From contig JAQOTA010000050.1 of assembly GCA_029532415.1 (NCBI GenBank), positions 930,001 through 994,000 on the forward strand: DNA of 64,000 nucleotides. Reading direction: 5' to 3'. Position 1 is the stretch's first letter; every line of letters begins with the position of its first letter. The DNA is from Marasmius tenuissimus (Eukaryota; Basidiomycota; Agaricomycetes; Agaricales; Marasmiaceae). The notes beneath the pieces are model-generated. The model had not been told where the DNA came from, made no database searches, and saw nothing but the letters and a program-made list of their open reading frames with translations. This document shows, one piece after another, positions 22,314 to 33,789 of the stretch. The position numbers and the translations under genes are program-made.

Positions 22314-23290
22314 AAGGTACGTACTCCCTCAAATCCTCCTCTGCCACAATCCAAACTCAAATCTCGCTCGGATCTGCCCGATACACCACATGCAACCCAA
22401 TTCCTTGGCGCCTGCCTTTCAATCAAGTCCCCCCCAGACGAAAACGTCCCACCTCCACACCCATTTACAAGTCTAAGCCATTCAGAATTGAAGATTTTCG
22501 ACCCCCAAAACCCTCAAAATCGCAGGAAAACCGAAGCCGCATCTCTGAAAATGATAGTGTGAGCTACAAATTGCACTAACCTGCTAAATGGACACCCACC
22601 GGCCCAAATTCGTACTACTGCGTATATTCGAAGCCTTCAAGACGACGGAAAAGGTACCGAAAGCAGAGGATAGCATTGGTGAAGGGAAATCCAGGTTCGA
22701 GTCAAGCAGCGGAAAGCATATCCAAGTTGCGGGTTGGATCAGGGTATGCATGAAGCGCTGCTGTGGGTCGAGAAGGGACGGAGATAAAGAGGGGCGAAGT
22801 CGTCGGCCTGTGATAGAGAGAATTTCAGGGAATGTGAGCTTCAAGGCACCCTTTTTTGAGGTTGATACTATCTTCTTCGAGTGGGGTGGACCGTGGCCAA
22901 GTAGCAGGGAAATTGCAGAAAGGTCACATAAATTCATTTGAGCTTCACTCAAATGTGAATAAATTAAGACAAGAAGGCGTGTTTGTGTTTGGGATGTCAA
23001 GTCGACATGGAGGTTGGGGCAAGAGTTGCGAAAAACGAGTTTGGACCCACGCTCAGGAACGGTCGCCCAGACCGGATCGGCGTTCCTTTCTCCGCAACCG
23101 CCGTGTCGTCGCCTTGATGTGCTCGTTCCTCAGCTCAAAGCCCTTCAAGAATGCTGCAAATGGACTGAACTGTTCATATGGTGCTCGAGTACTCCCTACA
23201 TAACCGGAAAAATAGGACGACCGCTCCGACTTTCGATTGCGGTGCTTACGTCCGTCTCGACCTGAATTGATACCCATATCTCCCGAACTT
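22228..23290 (+). pseudogene. F1 plus D module copy (F1e)
   Basis: An F1 copy with a GTACGT donor at 22317, then the core near 22350-22560 that ends in a GTGAGC donor. A further exon near 22620-22940 includes GKSRFESSSGKHIQVAG and FEWGGPWPSSREIAERS. The D-like part at 22978-23290 contains CAAGTCGACATGGAGGTTGG and FLSSKPFKNAANGLN. It is collinear with F1c (5793-7371). Stops interrupt several parts. Confidence 0.4.
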
Positions 23291-23422
23291 TGAAATCCTC
23301 GCGTCTGGTTTCTTTCTCTACGATTTACCTCTCATTTTTGGAATAAAAGCCAATCAACAAATCAACCAAAATCAAATCACTGATTACTGATCACTCAATA
23401 TTGAACAAAGACTTGTCAAGCT

Positions 23423-23665
23423 TCAAGCTTCATAATCCAACACATGGGTCGCGAGCTGTATAAAACAGAAGCAGCGTGAAGAAAATCTCAATCCTTGACA
23501 ACCACTATCACCGTGCTCGATGGCCTTCTCCTGAAAACGGCTACCAACACGCAGGTAGATAGCGGCGCGCATTCTATGCTGTGTCAACCCTGCAGTCTCG
23601 TACGTTCTCTTCACCGATTCTTGGCTGGGAGGTAACGTGTAATAGATGTCCAGCTCACCGAACAA
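23423..23665 (-). pseudogene. F6 module copy
   Basis: 80 open codons containing VKRTYETAGLTQHRMR and ending IQLATHVLDYEA. The C-terminal nucleotides match 7385-7450. There is no recognised domain. The position between F1 and F2 is the same as at 7.4 kb. Confidence 0.3.
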
Positions 23666-23699
23666 CTTTCCCGTCCCTTGATTGAATCCCTCGCCTTGT

Positions 23700-24850
23700 G
23701 GCGGTCAATCGAGTCAACTAACTCCGAATACATGAAGCGTTCTCCAACAGACGAGGCTCAGGACGACCCAAGCCAATTCCCACGCCAAGAGGTGCTCGTC
23801 ATCTTTGCGAATTGAACCCGGCAGTCAGGCGGCTGAGGAAAAGATGGATGACCAGTGTTGCCCCGGTTATGCGTTTCTGGATGGAGAATGAAGAGAAGGT
23901 GTCAGTTCAGGGAGAAATCAGGCCTTAGGATATACGAGAATTTCTGAAGTTGGTCCGATGAAGGTGAAGGTGAAGAGTACAGGTACGCGGCGGAACGGTC
24001 CTATGAGTCGGATTGTGAGGCATATCAATGGTAGGTTACTTTTTGTTTCTCTTTCTAGTTTTATCGTACTGGCGGTAATGTGATTCTGCAGGTTACACGC
24101 TTCTTGACGTTGTCTATATGTATGGCGGTCTCGTGTCCACTACTACGATCGAACGAATCGAATCGCTACTGCCCCCAATCACGACATTGTCGATGTCGGA
24201 GAGCAGACTACAACGTAGCTGATGGGAGTGCATCTCGGCGGCCAAGACGAGGTACCACCGGGATGTAAATTTGTCTCTAGGTAACTCGACGCTGCTCGGC
24301 ATACAAGAGACACGAACCTCTTTCGAATCAACGACCGACCCACTAACACAACTGATTCACCCAACATTCTCCGACCCTCCACTTCGAGAGACTGAACTCG
24401 AAGGCTAGAGCGAATGGTACCCCCGACGACGAAGATCCGATACGGCATATCGCTGTGCGCATATGGTGAAAGCCGCTTTTCCTCGGATGAATGTGTTGCA
24501 TAGGGAGAGTGGAGAGGATTACCTCGGGGTTGGAGTTGGGGTTAGGGTGACGCAGATGAAGAGTGGCTGGGTGGGTCCTGGAGAGGGTCGTGGTACGAAA
24601 GGGTGGGGGAGATCTATCTCCGTTAGATCTAGATGGTCTTGATCCTGGCTGGTTTGACGAGCCGACTCCAGAGAGAACGCAAATTTGACTTGGTTCGAGC
24701 AGAGAGGATCGACCGGGGCGTTCTGTCCGTTGACGAAGAGCTCGCTGTCCATCTCTTTGCCGATTCCCAGAGCTACATCCCCAGGAACAAACTCGCAAAG
24801 GTGATCGTTGGAGCGAAGTAGGCATTACAGGAGCCTGGAGTGGTATATTG
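23700..24850 (+). pseudogene. F2-module copy (F2c)
   Basis: Sequence at 24290-24440 gives TDPLTQLIHPTFSDPP and then WYPRRRRSDTAYR, matching F2d (SDRLIHANLPAFSES, NGWYPRRPRSSTR). The distal part at 24640-24820 is open (LTSRLQRERKFDL, then LAVHLFADS). A stop between the two halves (near 24397) breaks the frame. Function unknown. Confidence 0.4.
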
Positions 24851-24951
24851 AGCTTGAGCTAAGATATACCACCTAAAGTTTGCGCCACGACTCTCTACTC
24901 CTCGTTGGAGAAGAGATTCCTGTCAAAATTCCCGAGCCGAACACTGAGACT

Positions 24952-25236
24952 TCAAATCAGACTGAAGGCGGACTGTACGCAACCCTGCCTCGTCATATAG
25001 TCTGACGGTCGTGCGATATCGGCAAGCCTTGAGCTCGAGGCAGCCCCGGCCATGTACGCATCTTCCAGAGGCGTTACCAGAATATTGTAGTAGCCTTTAC
25101 CCCCTTTCGTCAGGCAAAGAGCCTTCAGTATAGGCGTCAAAGATTCAACAACGCTACAGCGACAGTGAATGAAGTGTAATACCTCGAATTTCACTATCTC
25201 TGAATCTGGAGGGAGACAAAGCTCAACAAGAAACAT
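24952..25236 (-). other. Unassigned 94-codon ORF
   Basis: Open frame with EVLHFIHCRCSVVES and LEDAYMAGAASSS. No paralogue or motif. It overlaps a plus-strand frame beginning at 25169, and neither is decisive. Confidence 0.2.
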
Positions 25237-25257
25237 GCCAGTCCATCTTCTTCAAGA

Positions 25258-25715
25258 ATGCCACCCAAACCAGGGATTTTTCCATTCCACCCATCCCTTC
25301 CTGGGACTCCTGGTAGCCCGGCTAAGCCAGCCAGACCCACAACCCGATCTTATAACCCGGAGCATCAGACGGCAAGTGGCTCGGGAGTTAAGATCAACCC
25401 GAAGACGTTCACAATCATCGCGCTTGTCTCAATAGCCGGAGCACGAGTGGTGACCGGCACTACATCCACAGCGATTCGGTCACAGTAGAGTGTGTTCGGT
25501 TGTTAAGACCGGCTGCGACGAGGAAAGTCGTCCTTGTAGCGGATGTGTTCACCGTGCGAATCAAGAAACATGATTTTGAAGCACTGGTGGTGGAATCAGA
25601 ACTGACATCCAAGGAATTATCATTCTTGGCGAATATGGGGCAACGGGTTCAAAGCGAGATGTATTCTATGTTGATGCAACTGAGTAGAATACAACATGAT
25701 GATGAGCCAGCATAG
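25258..25715 (+). other. Unassigned Pro/Gly-rich ORFs
   Basis: Two neighbouring plus frames: 25258-25488, starting MPPKPGIFPFHPSLPG with a TFTIIALVSIAG hydrophobic run, and 25500-25715. They could be exons of one small gene, but no splice pair joins them convincingly. Confidence 0.25.
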
Positions 25716-26129
25716 TTAAAGAGTTGCAATACGGCGCAGAGAAGGAGCTCGGAGCGGGGCAAGGTAAGAGAAATGTAGAAGACCTCAGTGGGTTAACAAA
25801 CCGCTGAGGTAGTATGGGATTTTGTAGGTAGTTTATATACTGTACAGAAGTAGGTAGAGAATACAAGAGAACAGGAAAGAATATACTACGCATGATGTAG
25901 GTCCAACTGTGCATGATGTATGTAAGAGTAAGTACGATCACAGAGGTAAAGGGTTATGGAGCTACGTGAGTAAGACTGGGCAAAGGGGAATGATATCATA
26001 CAATGACAGAAGCACAGCAGAGTCCAGCAGGTACTACGAGTGGCCAATCCGAGGTTGCCATACTGGAATATTGACTTAAAGTGCACAGTGGGTATAACGA
26101 AGTAAACCTCACATGGGTAATACACAGAG

Positions 26130-26578
26130 TGTTCTTGTAGTCTTGAGATGCTTGAGAAGAGGTGATAATCGAGTAGATTGTCCTACGGCTTAAGGCCTTT
26201 TGTCCAGTCTTTTATACATAAGTTTCTGGTACATGTAATGAGTATTACACTAACTGAAACTACTACTAGAAGTAGGTATTCGGCCCTAAAGGCGTAAAAG
26301 ACATTAGTACTGTGTAAGTACTTCTACCACGAATGGTAGTATGCTTGGTGAGCATAGTCGTGTTTGCCTCATGTATTGGAGGCTCTACTTATGCTATTGG
26401 ATAGCGACTGTCTATAGTGTCATATATGATGAAACTACTTGATACGTAGTAAGATACGTAGACAGAGACGTAGTACTTGCATGAGGACGCAAGTGTTCTA
26501 GAGGTATAGCTCTATAAATAGTGTGACACGTAAACAACATGTCAACAGTGTATCACATGATATCCATCATGTTCAACA
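26130..26578. repeat. Possible solo LTR
   Basis: This 449-bp AT-rich block begins TGTT and ends AACA (minus strand: TGTTGAACATG to AAGAACA). It contains CTATAAATA near 26510 and many small inverted repeats, such as ACTTCTACCACGAATGGTAG. This is LTR-like composition. The flanking 5-mers (CAGAG left, CATGA right) do not match, and no primer-binding site or polypurine tract is evident, so the call is tentative. Confidence 0.3.
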
Positions 26579-27059
26579 CATGAGGGTTTCTGTATTCTGA
26601 GGTCACTTCCAACCAGTGGCAAAGTACCTGGAAATGACTGCATCCTAGAAGCTATACATCAGCGAAATACACAACTTACCTTGCCCTAGAGATCGAGACC
26701 CCGAGACTCTATCTGGGCCACAAGTACTCTGAGTGCTCAAAAGTGTTGCCTCAGGGGCCAGCCAGTCAAAGTTTGGTTGTTCCTTCAAGTCTTCGCATCT
26801 CTGGGGGAGTTTATTAGTCTGCGGGTCAATGGATTGCAGCAGATAACAGATGAAGCACAATACGATATCATTAGAGCGAAGATAAGAAGAACGAGACATC
26901 ATTTCCAAGGAAAGAAACGGTAGGAGCGTATCTGGGGAAAGTGAGGAAACCTCAGGCAGAAAGTAGCGTGCATCGAGAAAGTGAGAACAAGCGAGAAAGA
27001 TGGGATAAAGGCTTGGATTCGTGATGCAGAGAACACTCCCTATGGAGCTTGCCCAGAAG

Positions 27060-28030
27060 AGAAAGCTACTAGGCATGATCGTCAACGAGGATGGCTAAGG
27101 CGATTGCGGTGGGAACGGGTTGATGGTTGTGGTGAACGGGTTGTAGACGCGTCCGTTCTTCCTGCGCAGAGATTTCTTGCAGCTGGGGGACAGGATGGTC
27201 GGAATAGGGCAGTGGTTCTGGCCTACACCACGTGCGGCGCCTGAGCTGCGGTTGAGACCTGACAGCGCTCATCTGCTTGATCCGAACAAATTCTCAGCTG
27301 AGATCAAACCAAGCACGGGTTGAGGGGTCATGACAGCACTCTCAAGATTGGCTTGTACAGGCCTCAGAAATTACTCCGCTCGGCCCCCTCGGCTGCCAAA
27401 CCAATTGACGATATCAGTTGAGCTCCGCACCGAATTGGTGGTGCAGATGATGCGACTGAGCTTTCCCTTTCTCTCGGCGATTGAGCTGCTGGCTCTTTTG
27501 ATGGTTTGAGCCGCCCTGTTTTCCGATACTTCACGTCAAGCTTGTCGTATGCTGAAAGGTCGTCATCTGCGTCGTCTTCATCGTCACAACCATAAATCAT
27601 CTCAGCCTTTCGTTCCCCTAAACCTCTACTGCCTCCTCAATTGGTATCACCAGCTCTGATTCTAGTTCTCTCCCTGCAATGCTAGGATCGAAAATAAACC
27701 CTGAGGTCTTCGACGATATCAATTCTTTCAGTGGAAGAAGTGTGATAAAGGACCACCGCTAAAGTTTCGGGGTTTGTTGATTCGTCTGAGAGCGATTGTT
27801 GCGAGGAGAAGGGTGCCAAATCCAAGTGAAAGCCTATTACGGATGTATGAGATCAAATTGGCATTCTGCTTGACAGACAAACACACCTTTTTTGTCTAGT
27901 TTGTACGGTTACAATTCGAGTTGTGCCGCGTCGGTGGTGTTATGGTAAGTATCGGTTGGGAAAGAGGGCCTCCCTACAACTTTAGACGACACCAACGCCG
28001 GAGAGCTTTTTGTGACAGATAAGAATGGGG
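27060..28030 (-). pseudogene. F3-module copy (U6)
   Basis: The C-terminal part at 27072-27272 (EISAQEERTR, PTAIALAILVDD) and the acidic block at 27540-27600 (CDDEDDADDDLSAYDK) match other F3 copies. The region near 27700-27830 (GATATCAATTCTTTCAGTGG, then GAGAGCGATTGTTGCGAGG) matches 3255-3350, and the conserved donor region is at 27885-28015. Stops and indels break the frame between the blocks. Divergent with F1f. Confidence 0.45.
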
Positions 28031-28159
28031 TTTTACTGGACATGGTGGTAGACTGGAAGTGAAGGAAGCGAAGATGCGATTATCCCAGTCCCCTAACAAT
28101 CACATGTCTTGACGGGATATTCTCACGAGTGACGACGCGTCGATGGTACTGTAACTCAA

Positions 28160-29359
28160 CACTAGGGGAGCAGAAGACCATGAAGATCACCTCATATTGG
28201 AGTGAATGTCAGGTTTCACCGTAAAAACAACGTTAAACCTTTGAACAGGCCCCACAATGAAATTCATACTTTTTTGGGGTGAGTGGAGAATGCACCCAAA
28301 ATGTACGTGAGTTTAACGATACCATTTTATTCATGTATTTAATTTCTGTGGATTTCACCTGGCAGGTTGTGTCGAGGTGGTGTTACTCGCCCCCATGAGG
28401 TGTGAGAAGTATGACATCACACGCTGCGGGCCTAGCTTTGCTGGCCAAGTTTCGCTATCAACTTGACTCTATACCACCATCACGACTCCCCACTGGTCCG
28501 CTGCCTTGTCCCCTCACTTCATACGCAACAAAAACTCACCCAGATGGTCATACACCTTCTACCTATCACCTTGTACTCATATAAGGACAAAACAAAGGTA
28601 TTTTGAAGAATGGAGAGATAGAGTCTGTGACGTGGGATGGAGGAAATGTGTAAATCAGGACTAGGTGCGTACCAGGCTATCGAGTTTTGTCTTGTTCTCC
28701 CTCTCTATGCCGACACTGACTGGTAACCCAACTCAGAAATGATATGCTACACTTGACTGTAGGTGTACCTATCCACCAGTTGTCTAAACTCCTTCTTCGA
28801 CTGGCCGCACGACTGTCTTTATCTATTCCAACGATGTCAACAAACACGATACCCCACTTCAAATATATGTTGAAAGGTGCGTGCTTCTAATTAAGTCTTC
28901 GAATACATACTTACTTGCATGCAGGGCAGTCAGGTGGACACTGGTTGATGGTTGCCCAAGCTAGATAGATGGAACGAGGTGTTGATTTCACAGTCTAGAT
29001 AGAAGGCGCAGGAACACGAGATCAGTGGTAATTTTGGCTGTATGGCTGTATAATTGTAAGTACGTGCATGTATGTTTATCACGTTGAATAAATGTCAAAT
29101 TGACCCGAGGAACAGCGTGAAATTTGATCCCCTTAGCAGGTTGATATTGAGTGGAAATCACTGTGTAAGATACGTGGATTTCAGTATTAACAATTGGGAG
29201 CCGTTAGGGTGAAAACGAACATTTAGACGGTGAAATTCATCCCTCCGATTCTGGGGGAATTTCAGGGTCAATTCATTGAATTTCAATGGTACCTACTAGT
29301 AGTCCGCACTGCAATTGTAGGGTGAATTATTGGGTGACTTTCAGAATACTTTTACAGTG
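28160..29359. mobile_element. 1,200-bp insertion with CACT ends
   Basis: Comparison with the uninterrupted F1 upstream region near 3890-3930 shows extra DNA here. The flanks ACTCAA and GCGTGTCTGG rejoin the family sequence. The segment is bounded by a TCAA direct repeat (28156-28159, 29360-29363). Its ends are CACTAGGGG on the left and CACTGTAAAAG on the right (reverse complement). Near both ends an inverted TTTCACCGT occurs (28212; near 29235 on the other strand). No transposase is seen, so it is probably a non-autonomous DNA transposon. Confidence 0.55.
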
Positions 29360-29363
29360 TCAA

Positions 29364-30292
29364 GCGTGTCTGGCGAGTCCATCCATTTCTAATACTGTTG
29401 CTTCCGTCTTTCTTTCCAATAGATCTACAAGCCCCCAAACCACCGACTTTGAACGTAGTAGCCAAATGAAATGTTTGTTTATTTGGCGCCATCTTTCTTT
29501 ACGGTATGTACATCCTCAAAGCCTCCTCTCAACTACTCTGACGCTACAAGAGCCCAGCTCTCATTCAGATGTGATTCACGAAGCCAACATGATCTCTTAA
29601 CGCCAATAATTGAGTTCATGTCCCCACTTTGATCCTTTCTGAGGCCACGCTGGCTCCTTAATCCAGCCAACTGCAACCCATCCAATTCACTCTCACCAGC
29701 TCAAAGTCGCAAATCAGCCTGTGGAACAGCAGGCCAAGACTGAAAAATAGCACCTCGAGGTTCTCTATACTCACCACATCAGAGGCCGCTCCCGGTACTC
29801 CGAGAGAAAGGAAGAGAAGTCGAAACGAGATGATATTTTGGCACGGTCTGGAGATCAAGAGTTACAACTCAACGTTTAAAATGATACAGGATCAAGTGCT
29901 TACCGTGTGTTTTGGCTTGTGGCTGTCGAAAAGGACCTTGGTCGGCTCACGCGTTAATACGGTGTCTTCATGGAACGTTGTGGGGCCTTGAGTCACTGAG
30001 AACACCAAAAAGAAGAGAGCCGGTATCTAAAATCGCTTTTCCCGGTACTGGAAGACTCACCGCTGCCTCGGAATCAGCGGGACATATTGAAGTGCGAGTT
30101 TCCATCATCGGACGCATATACCAGGCGGCGCTGGTCGGAACCTCGAGTTTGTTAGGCAAAATAGGGGTCGGTGTCATGACTGTCGAACTGGAGAATGTCA
30201 TTGACATCTTCAGTGAACTACAGATCCGGTGGTCCGAAGCTCAAGAAACAGGTGGTGAAAACTTCAGGGTTGGAGATGAGAGAGCTGGATGA
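29364..30292 (+). pseudogene. F1-module copy (F1f), split by insertion
   Basis: F1 resumes right of the insertion. A GTATGT donor lies at 29504. The core near 29690-29860 has the FTLTSSKSQISLW-type pattern, and the last exon frame, 29912-30292, contains SAGHIEVRVSIIGRIYQA and ENVIDIFSELQIRWSEAQ. Its upstream promoter part lies at 28085-28159, so the 1.2-kb element separates promoter from body. This is the best preserved F1 C-terminus in the window. Function unknown. Confidence 0.45.
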
Positions 30293-30394
30293 ACGAAAAA
30301 TCATAACCGAGAACTCGAGGGTCGCGATGAGAAGCTTCTGTTTGATGTAGACCTCATTAAATGGCTGAGAAAATACAACGCCTCGATATCAGAC

Positions 30395-30870
30395 TTACTT
30401 GAATTCATAGAAGCCCAAATACGTAGTGAAAAGCCAGAGAGCTAGACTGGAGGTGGATGTTGATGGAGACCTCAGGACCCGGTTTTCAACGCATAGAACA
30501 TCCGCAATTCCCCTTCGATAGAAGCCAGTAGCCCTTGTATCCCTGCTCATGGATGTATATATGAAGTCCTCGAGAATGCCAGATGGAGGGCCGAGACAAG
30601 GCCTCGAAAATTGTGCGGAACGAGGGTCGGGCGTGTTCCTTGGTTCAAACAGAATCTGCAAGAGAAAACGAGCACATACCATGTATTTGAGCATCATACA
30701 ATCAATCCAAGCCGTTAACAGTGTTCTTGAGGGGTTTTGACCAGAGGAACTGGGAGACGACATGGTGGTTGTGAACAAAGAAACACCAGCCCAGGCGCTT
30801 GTTCCTGAGCATGGGCCCAATTGAACTGTTACTCGCGACCTCCATGTCGACTTGAAGCCCCCAATATGAA
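30395..30870 (-). pseudogene. D-module copy (inverted)
   Basis: 141 open codons at 30395-30820. The upstream part contains the reverse complement of CAAGTCGACATGGAGGT, seen downstream of F1c and F1e. It then reads WSKPLKNTVNGLD in another frame, RFLLQILFEPRNTPD and SRDTRATGFYRRG. Orientation is opposite to the copies at 6420 and 22975, and equal to 4737-5428. No domain recognised. Confidence 0.4.
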
Positions 30871-31198
30871 CGTACCCCTTGTGGCCCTCAATCCTTTTAC
30901 ACTCGTGTCAAGTTTCTAATCAATACTCACCTTTCTACTTCTTTGTCAGTTTCGGGCCAGCCAATTCCACACAATCAAGTTGTGACACATAGTATCCGAT
31001 CCCGTCAGCAAGACTGGAGTTTCAAGATCTCTCAGGTTGGGTAGGGGGATTCGGGCACAGTATTGTTCAAATTATCTGATACTCTCTCGGATTCCACCAG
31101 TATATCTGTCGGTACTAGGGGAACGGCTGTAGACACGGGTTGACAACTAAAAATGAGGAGCCAACCTGTGTACGCGTTTCACCACCCAATAAATATTA

Positions 31199-31698
31199 GG
31201 CAGTTTGTGTGGCTCGACAAGTGTGCGAAAACATTGTGTAATACAAACTTGTTCGAGATTTGGCCTTTTTTGCGTTGCGTGAGACCACCTTCAAGCTCAC
31301 GCGTATTTTCCTTCTGAAGGACGCTCTCCTGGTACAAAATCCCTCAGAAAGATGTGGTTGAGTCTCCGGACCATTAAAGATATTATGAGAAGCCAGTCTC
31401 TTGACCAGGAGGGGCTATAGATCAGCAAGAAATTACCTGTGACGTCACCGGCCATATTGTTCGTGTTCGAGGCCACCTCTATCATGAGATTACCGGAGGG
31501 GAGTGGCCATTTTCAGTGTTACAAAGTGTTTCTGCGCCTTTCTGAATCAATTTCTGCTGTGCGAGGACAATTTCTGGTTCGGGATGTACGCAGAACTGGC
31601 CAGTGTTGGTGGCCTCACGCAACGTAAAAAAGGCCCAATCTCGAACAGGTTCGTATTACGCAATGTTTTCGCACACTTGTCGAGCCGCGCAAACTGCC
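31199..31698. mobile_element. 500-bp MITE with 91-bp TIRs
   Basis: Terminal inverted repeats 31199-31289 and 31608-31698 begin GGCAGTTTG and differ at about eight positions, mostly C/T or G/A transitions at CpG sites. TA dinucleotides flank both ends (31197-31198, 31699-31700), the pattern expected for Tc1/mariner-type insertion. The interior codes for no transposase. It is therefore a non-autonomous, Stowaway-like element. Confidence 0.75.
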
Positions 31699-32158
31699 TA
31701 TTTTGAACGAGATTAAAGAAGCCTTGATGTCATCCGACCAGTATGAACCGGTGAGTCGACTGGACAGACCCGCAAATTCACTCCACACGGGAAACTGGAA
31801 GTCAACCACTCAATTGTACAAGCTTCATCCCGCTGTCCAATGTTCAGGGCTTTCCCATGCCAGACACCAACCGTGGCCTCAGAGTTGACGCTGATTCTGT
31901 TTCCCGAATACAAGTACTAGCAATCTCATACTTCTGGCTGCTGCGCACTCGCTCCCCTATCAGTTTTAATTCTCCCCCAATCCCAACAGTCTTCGATGAC
32001 CTTCATCGTATTTCCCCCGTAGATGGTCGCATGGTAACATCCCATGACTAGCAACACAACGCTTGAACGTCAAACGCTAGAACGGCAAAACTGACGGCCA
32101 CCGGCGCGTCTTTCAAAAGCACGAGGCTCGAGAAGAAATTCAAGATCGGGTCGTCAAT

Positions 32159-33771
32159 CCCAGTGAAAATCGACAATATTGTCAGCTATTGTCAGGCCGT
32201 GTCAGCTATTTTATCTCCGAGATCTCGTTACCGGTCCTGACAATGGCTGACAATAGCTGACAATGGGGATTTGCGCAACCAAAAATCATTGCCAGCTATT
32301 GTAGAGCATGCCAAGGCCTCGCCCGACCGCACTATCCGGGCTCTGTACACTATTCCCTGGTATTGTCACCTATTGCTGCCAGTCCAGACCAGAGCTCACA
32401 TCCACCTATTGCCAGATATTGATAAGTATTAGAAATGCATGCCATCCCATTGATAATTGTACAATACAAAGGTGGTACGTAGTAATAAAACAACAGAATA
32501 CCGCAACAGTACACTACACCTGATACTGGTACCATACCCCGCGAGTCGAATGTAATATACCCCAGTCCATCACAATAACAATCTTGATTAAGTTCGCCGA
32601 GGTTCAAGTGTGGTTGTCAGAAGCTTTCTGGATCGGCGTCGCAGTGTATTGTAGCTATAATATGACCGAGACCATGTTAGAGTGCAATTGAGGATTCATG
32701 GATTAGTACACGTACCAAAGCCCAGGGTTACGAAGGGGTTCGACCCCTGCTCAACTTCGTCCACCCTTCCTTGGGGCCCGGATGAAAAAATATCTTCTGA
32801 GCGACAAAAACTAAGTTAGTACAGCACGTATTGAACAAAGTAACTGCGAAAGAGAAGCGACTTGCCTGGCACGGTATATGTACTCCGCTGGGAGTTGTCG
32901 GGCGGTCTGTGGTGGCCTCGAAGAGAGTGAGCTGGCAGGTGGCTGTGTTCCGGCTGTTCCGTTTTGACAGGGCGATTGCGTCACTGATAAGTGAACTCGA
33001 TGAATTCTTCTCAGTCCATTGAACACTCCGTCACTGACCATTTTGATTGAAACTTGGACTATACGCACAAAGCAGGGCTAACTCAGAGTTTGCTGGGGTA
33101 AAAGAAACATTTCCACACAGCTGTGGTCAAACTTATACTGTATAACATGCCCGGTCCGGTTCTGAAGTGGCTCAGAAGCTCACTCACCAGCGCCTAAAAT
33201 CTCACATCTGAGAATTTTTTGCGCCGAGGACAACAACAGTTCGAACTTCGTACTACATTGAGAACTTCCACCAGTACTGGGCGGCTTAGTGCCATTGGCA
33301 CTGCCCAAGCTCCTCAGTTGACCTAGCCATAGCTACTGCACTCAGAGTGCATTTGACGTTACAGGGACTTGAACAAGAGTTCTACTGAAGTCTAACAATG
33401 TGTCTGCTACCACGCTCAAAATCTACGCTTAAAATCTAAGTTGGGAATTTGTTGAATGTGACAAGACGGTGTCTTGAAGGGAGACTCGAGAGTGGAGGGG
33501 AATAATATCCAACAATCCCCAGCAATACCCAGTAATATGTCTGAACAGGGCCGCAAGTGCACGTTGAGGCTGTCGAGGGCCCGGATGAATGATGGGAGTA
33601 ATGTAGTACAAACAAATAATGTCATGTTTACTCGGCAATCAGACTCAGATTACGGTACAATAGGTAGCAATAGGCTGCAATAGACAGGGAGGGCGTGAAT
33701 AACACAATCTCGGAGATAAAATATCTCACAGGGCCTGACAGTAGCTGACAATATTGTTGATATTCACTGGG
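32159..33771. mobile_element. 1.6-kb TIR DNA transposon
   Basis: The ends are inverted repeats of about 75 bp starting CCCAGTGAA and including CAATATTGTCAGCTA and TTTTATCTCCGAGAT. Inside both ends are many short TATTG-type motifs (CCTATTGC, GCTATTGT, TGACAATAG). The flanks CGTCAAT (32152-32158) and CATCAAT (33772-33778) match at six of seven bases, a possible decayed target duplication. No transposase is readable inside, so it is probably non-autonomous. Superfamily uncertain. Confidence 0.65.
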
Positions 33772-33789
33772 CATCAATTTTCACCCTGT

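Noticed and set aside
25258..25488. Collagen-like protein
   Set aside because: The PGTPGSPAKPARP stretch is short and not a Gly-x-y repeat.
32733..32747. AGGGGTTCGACCCCT as a tRNA T-arm
   Set aside because: It is a perfect hairpin around TTCGA, but no acceptor, D or anticodon arm of correct spacing surrounds it, and it lies inside a DNA transposon.
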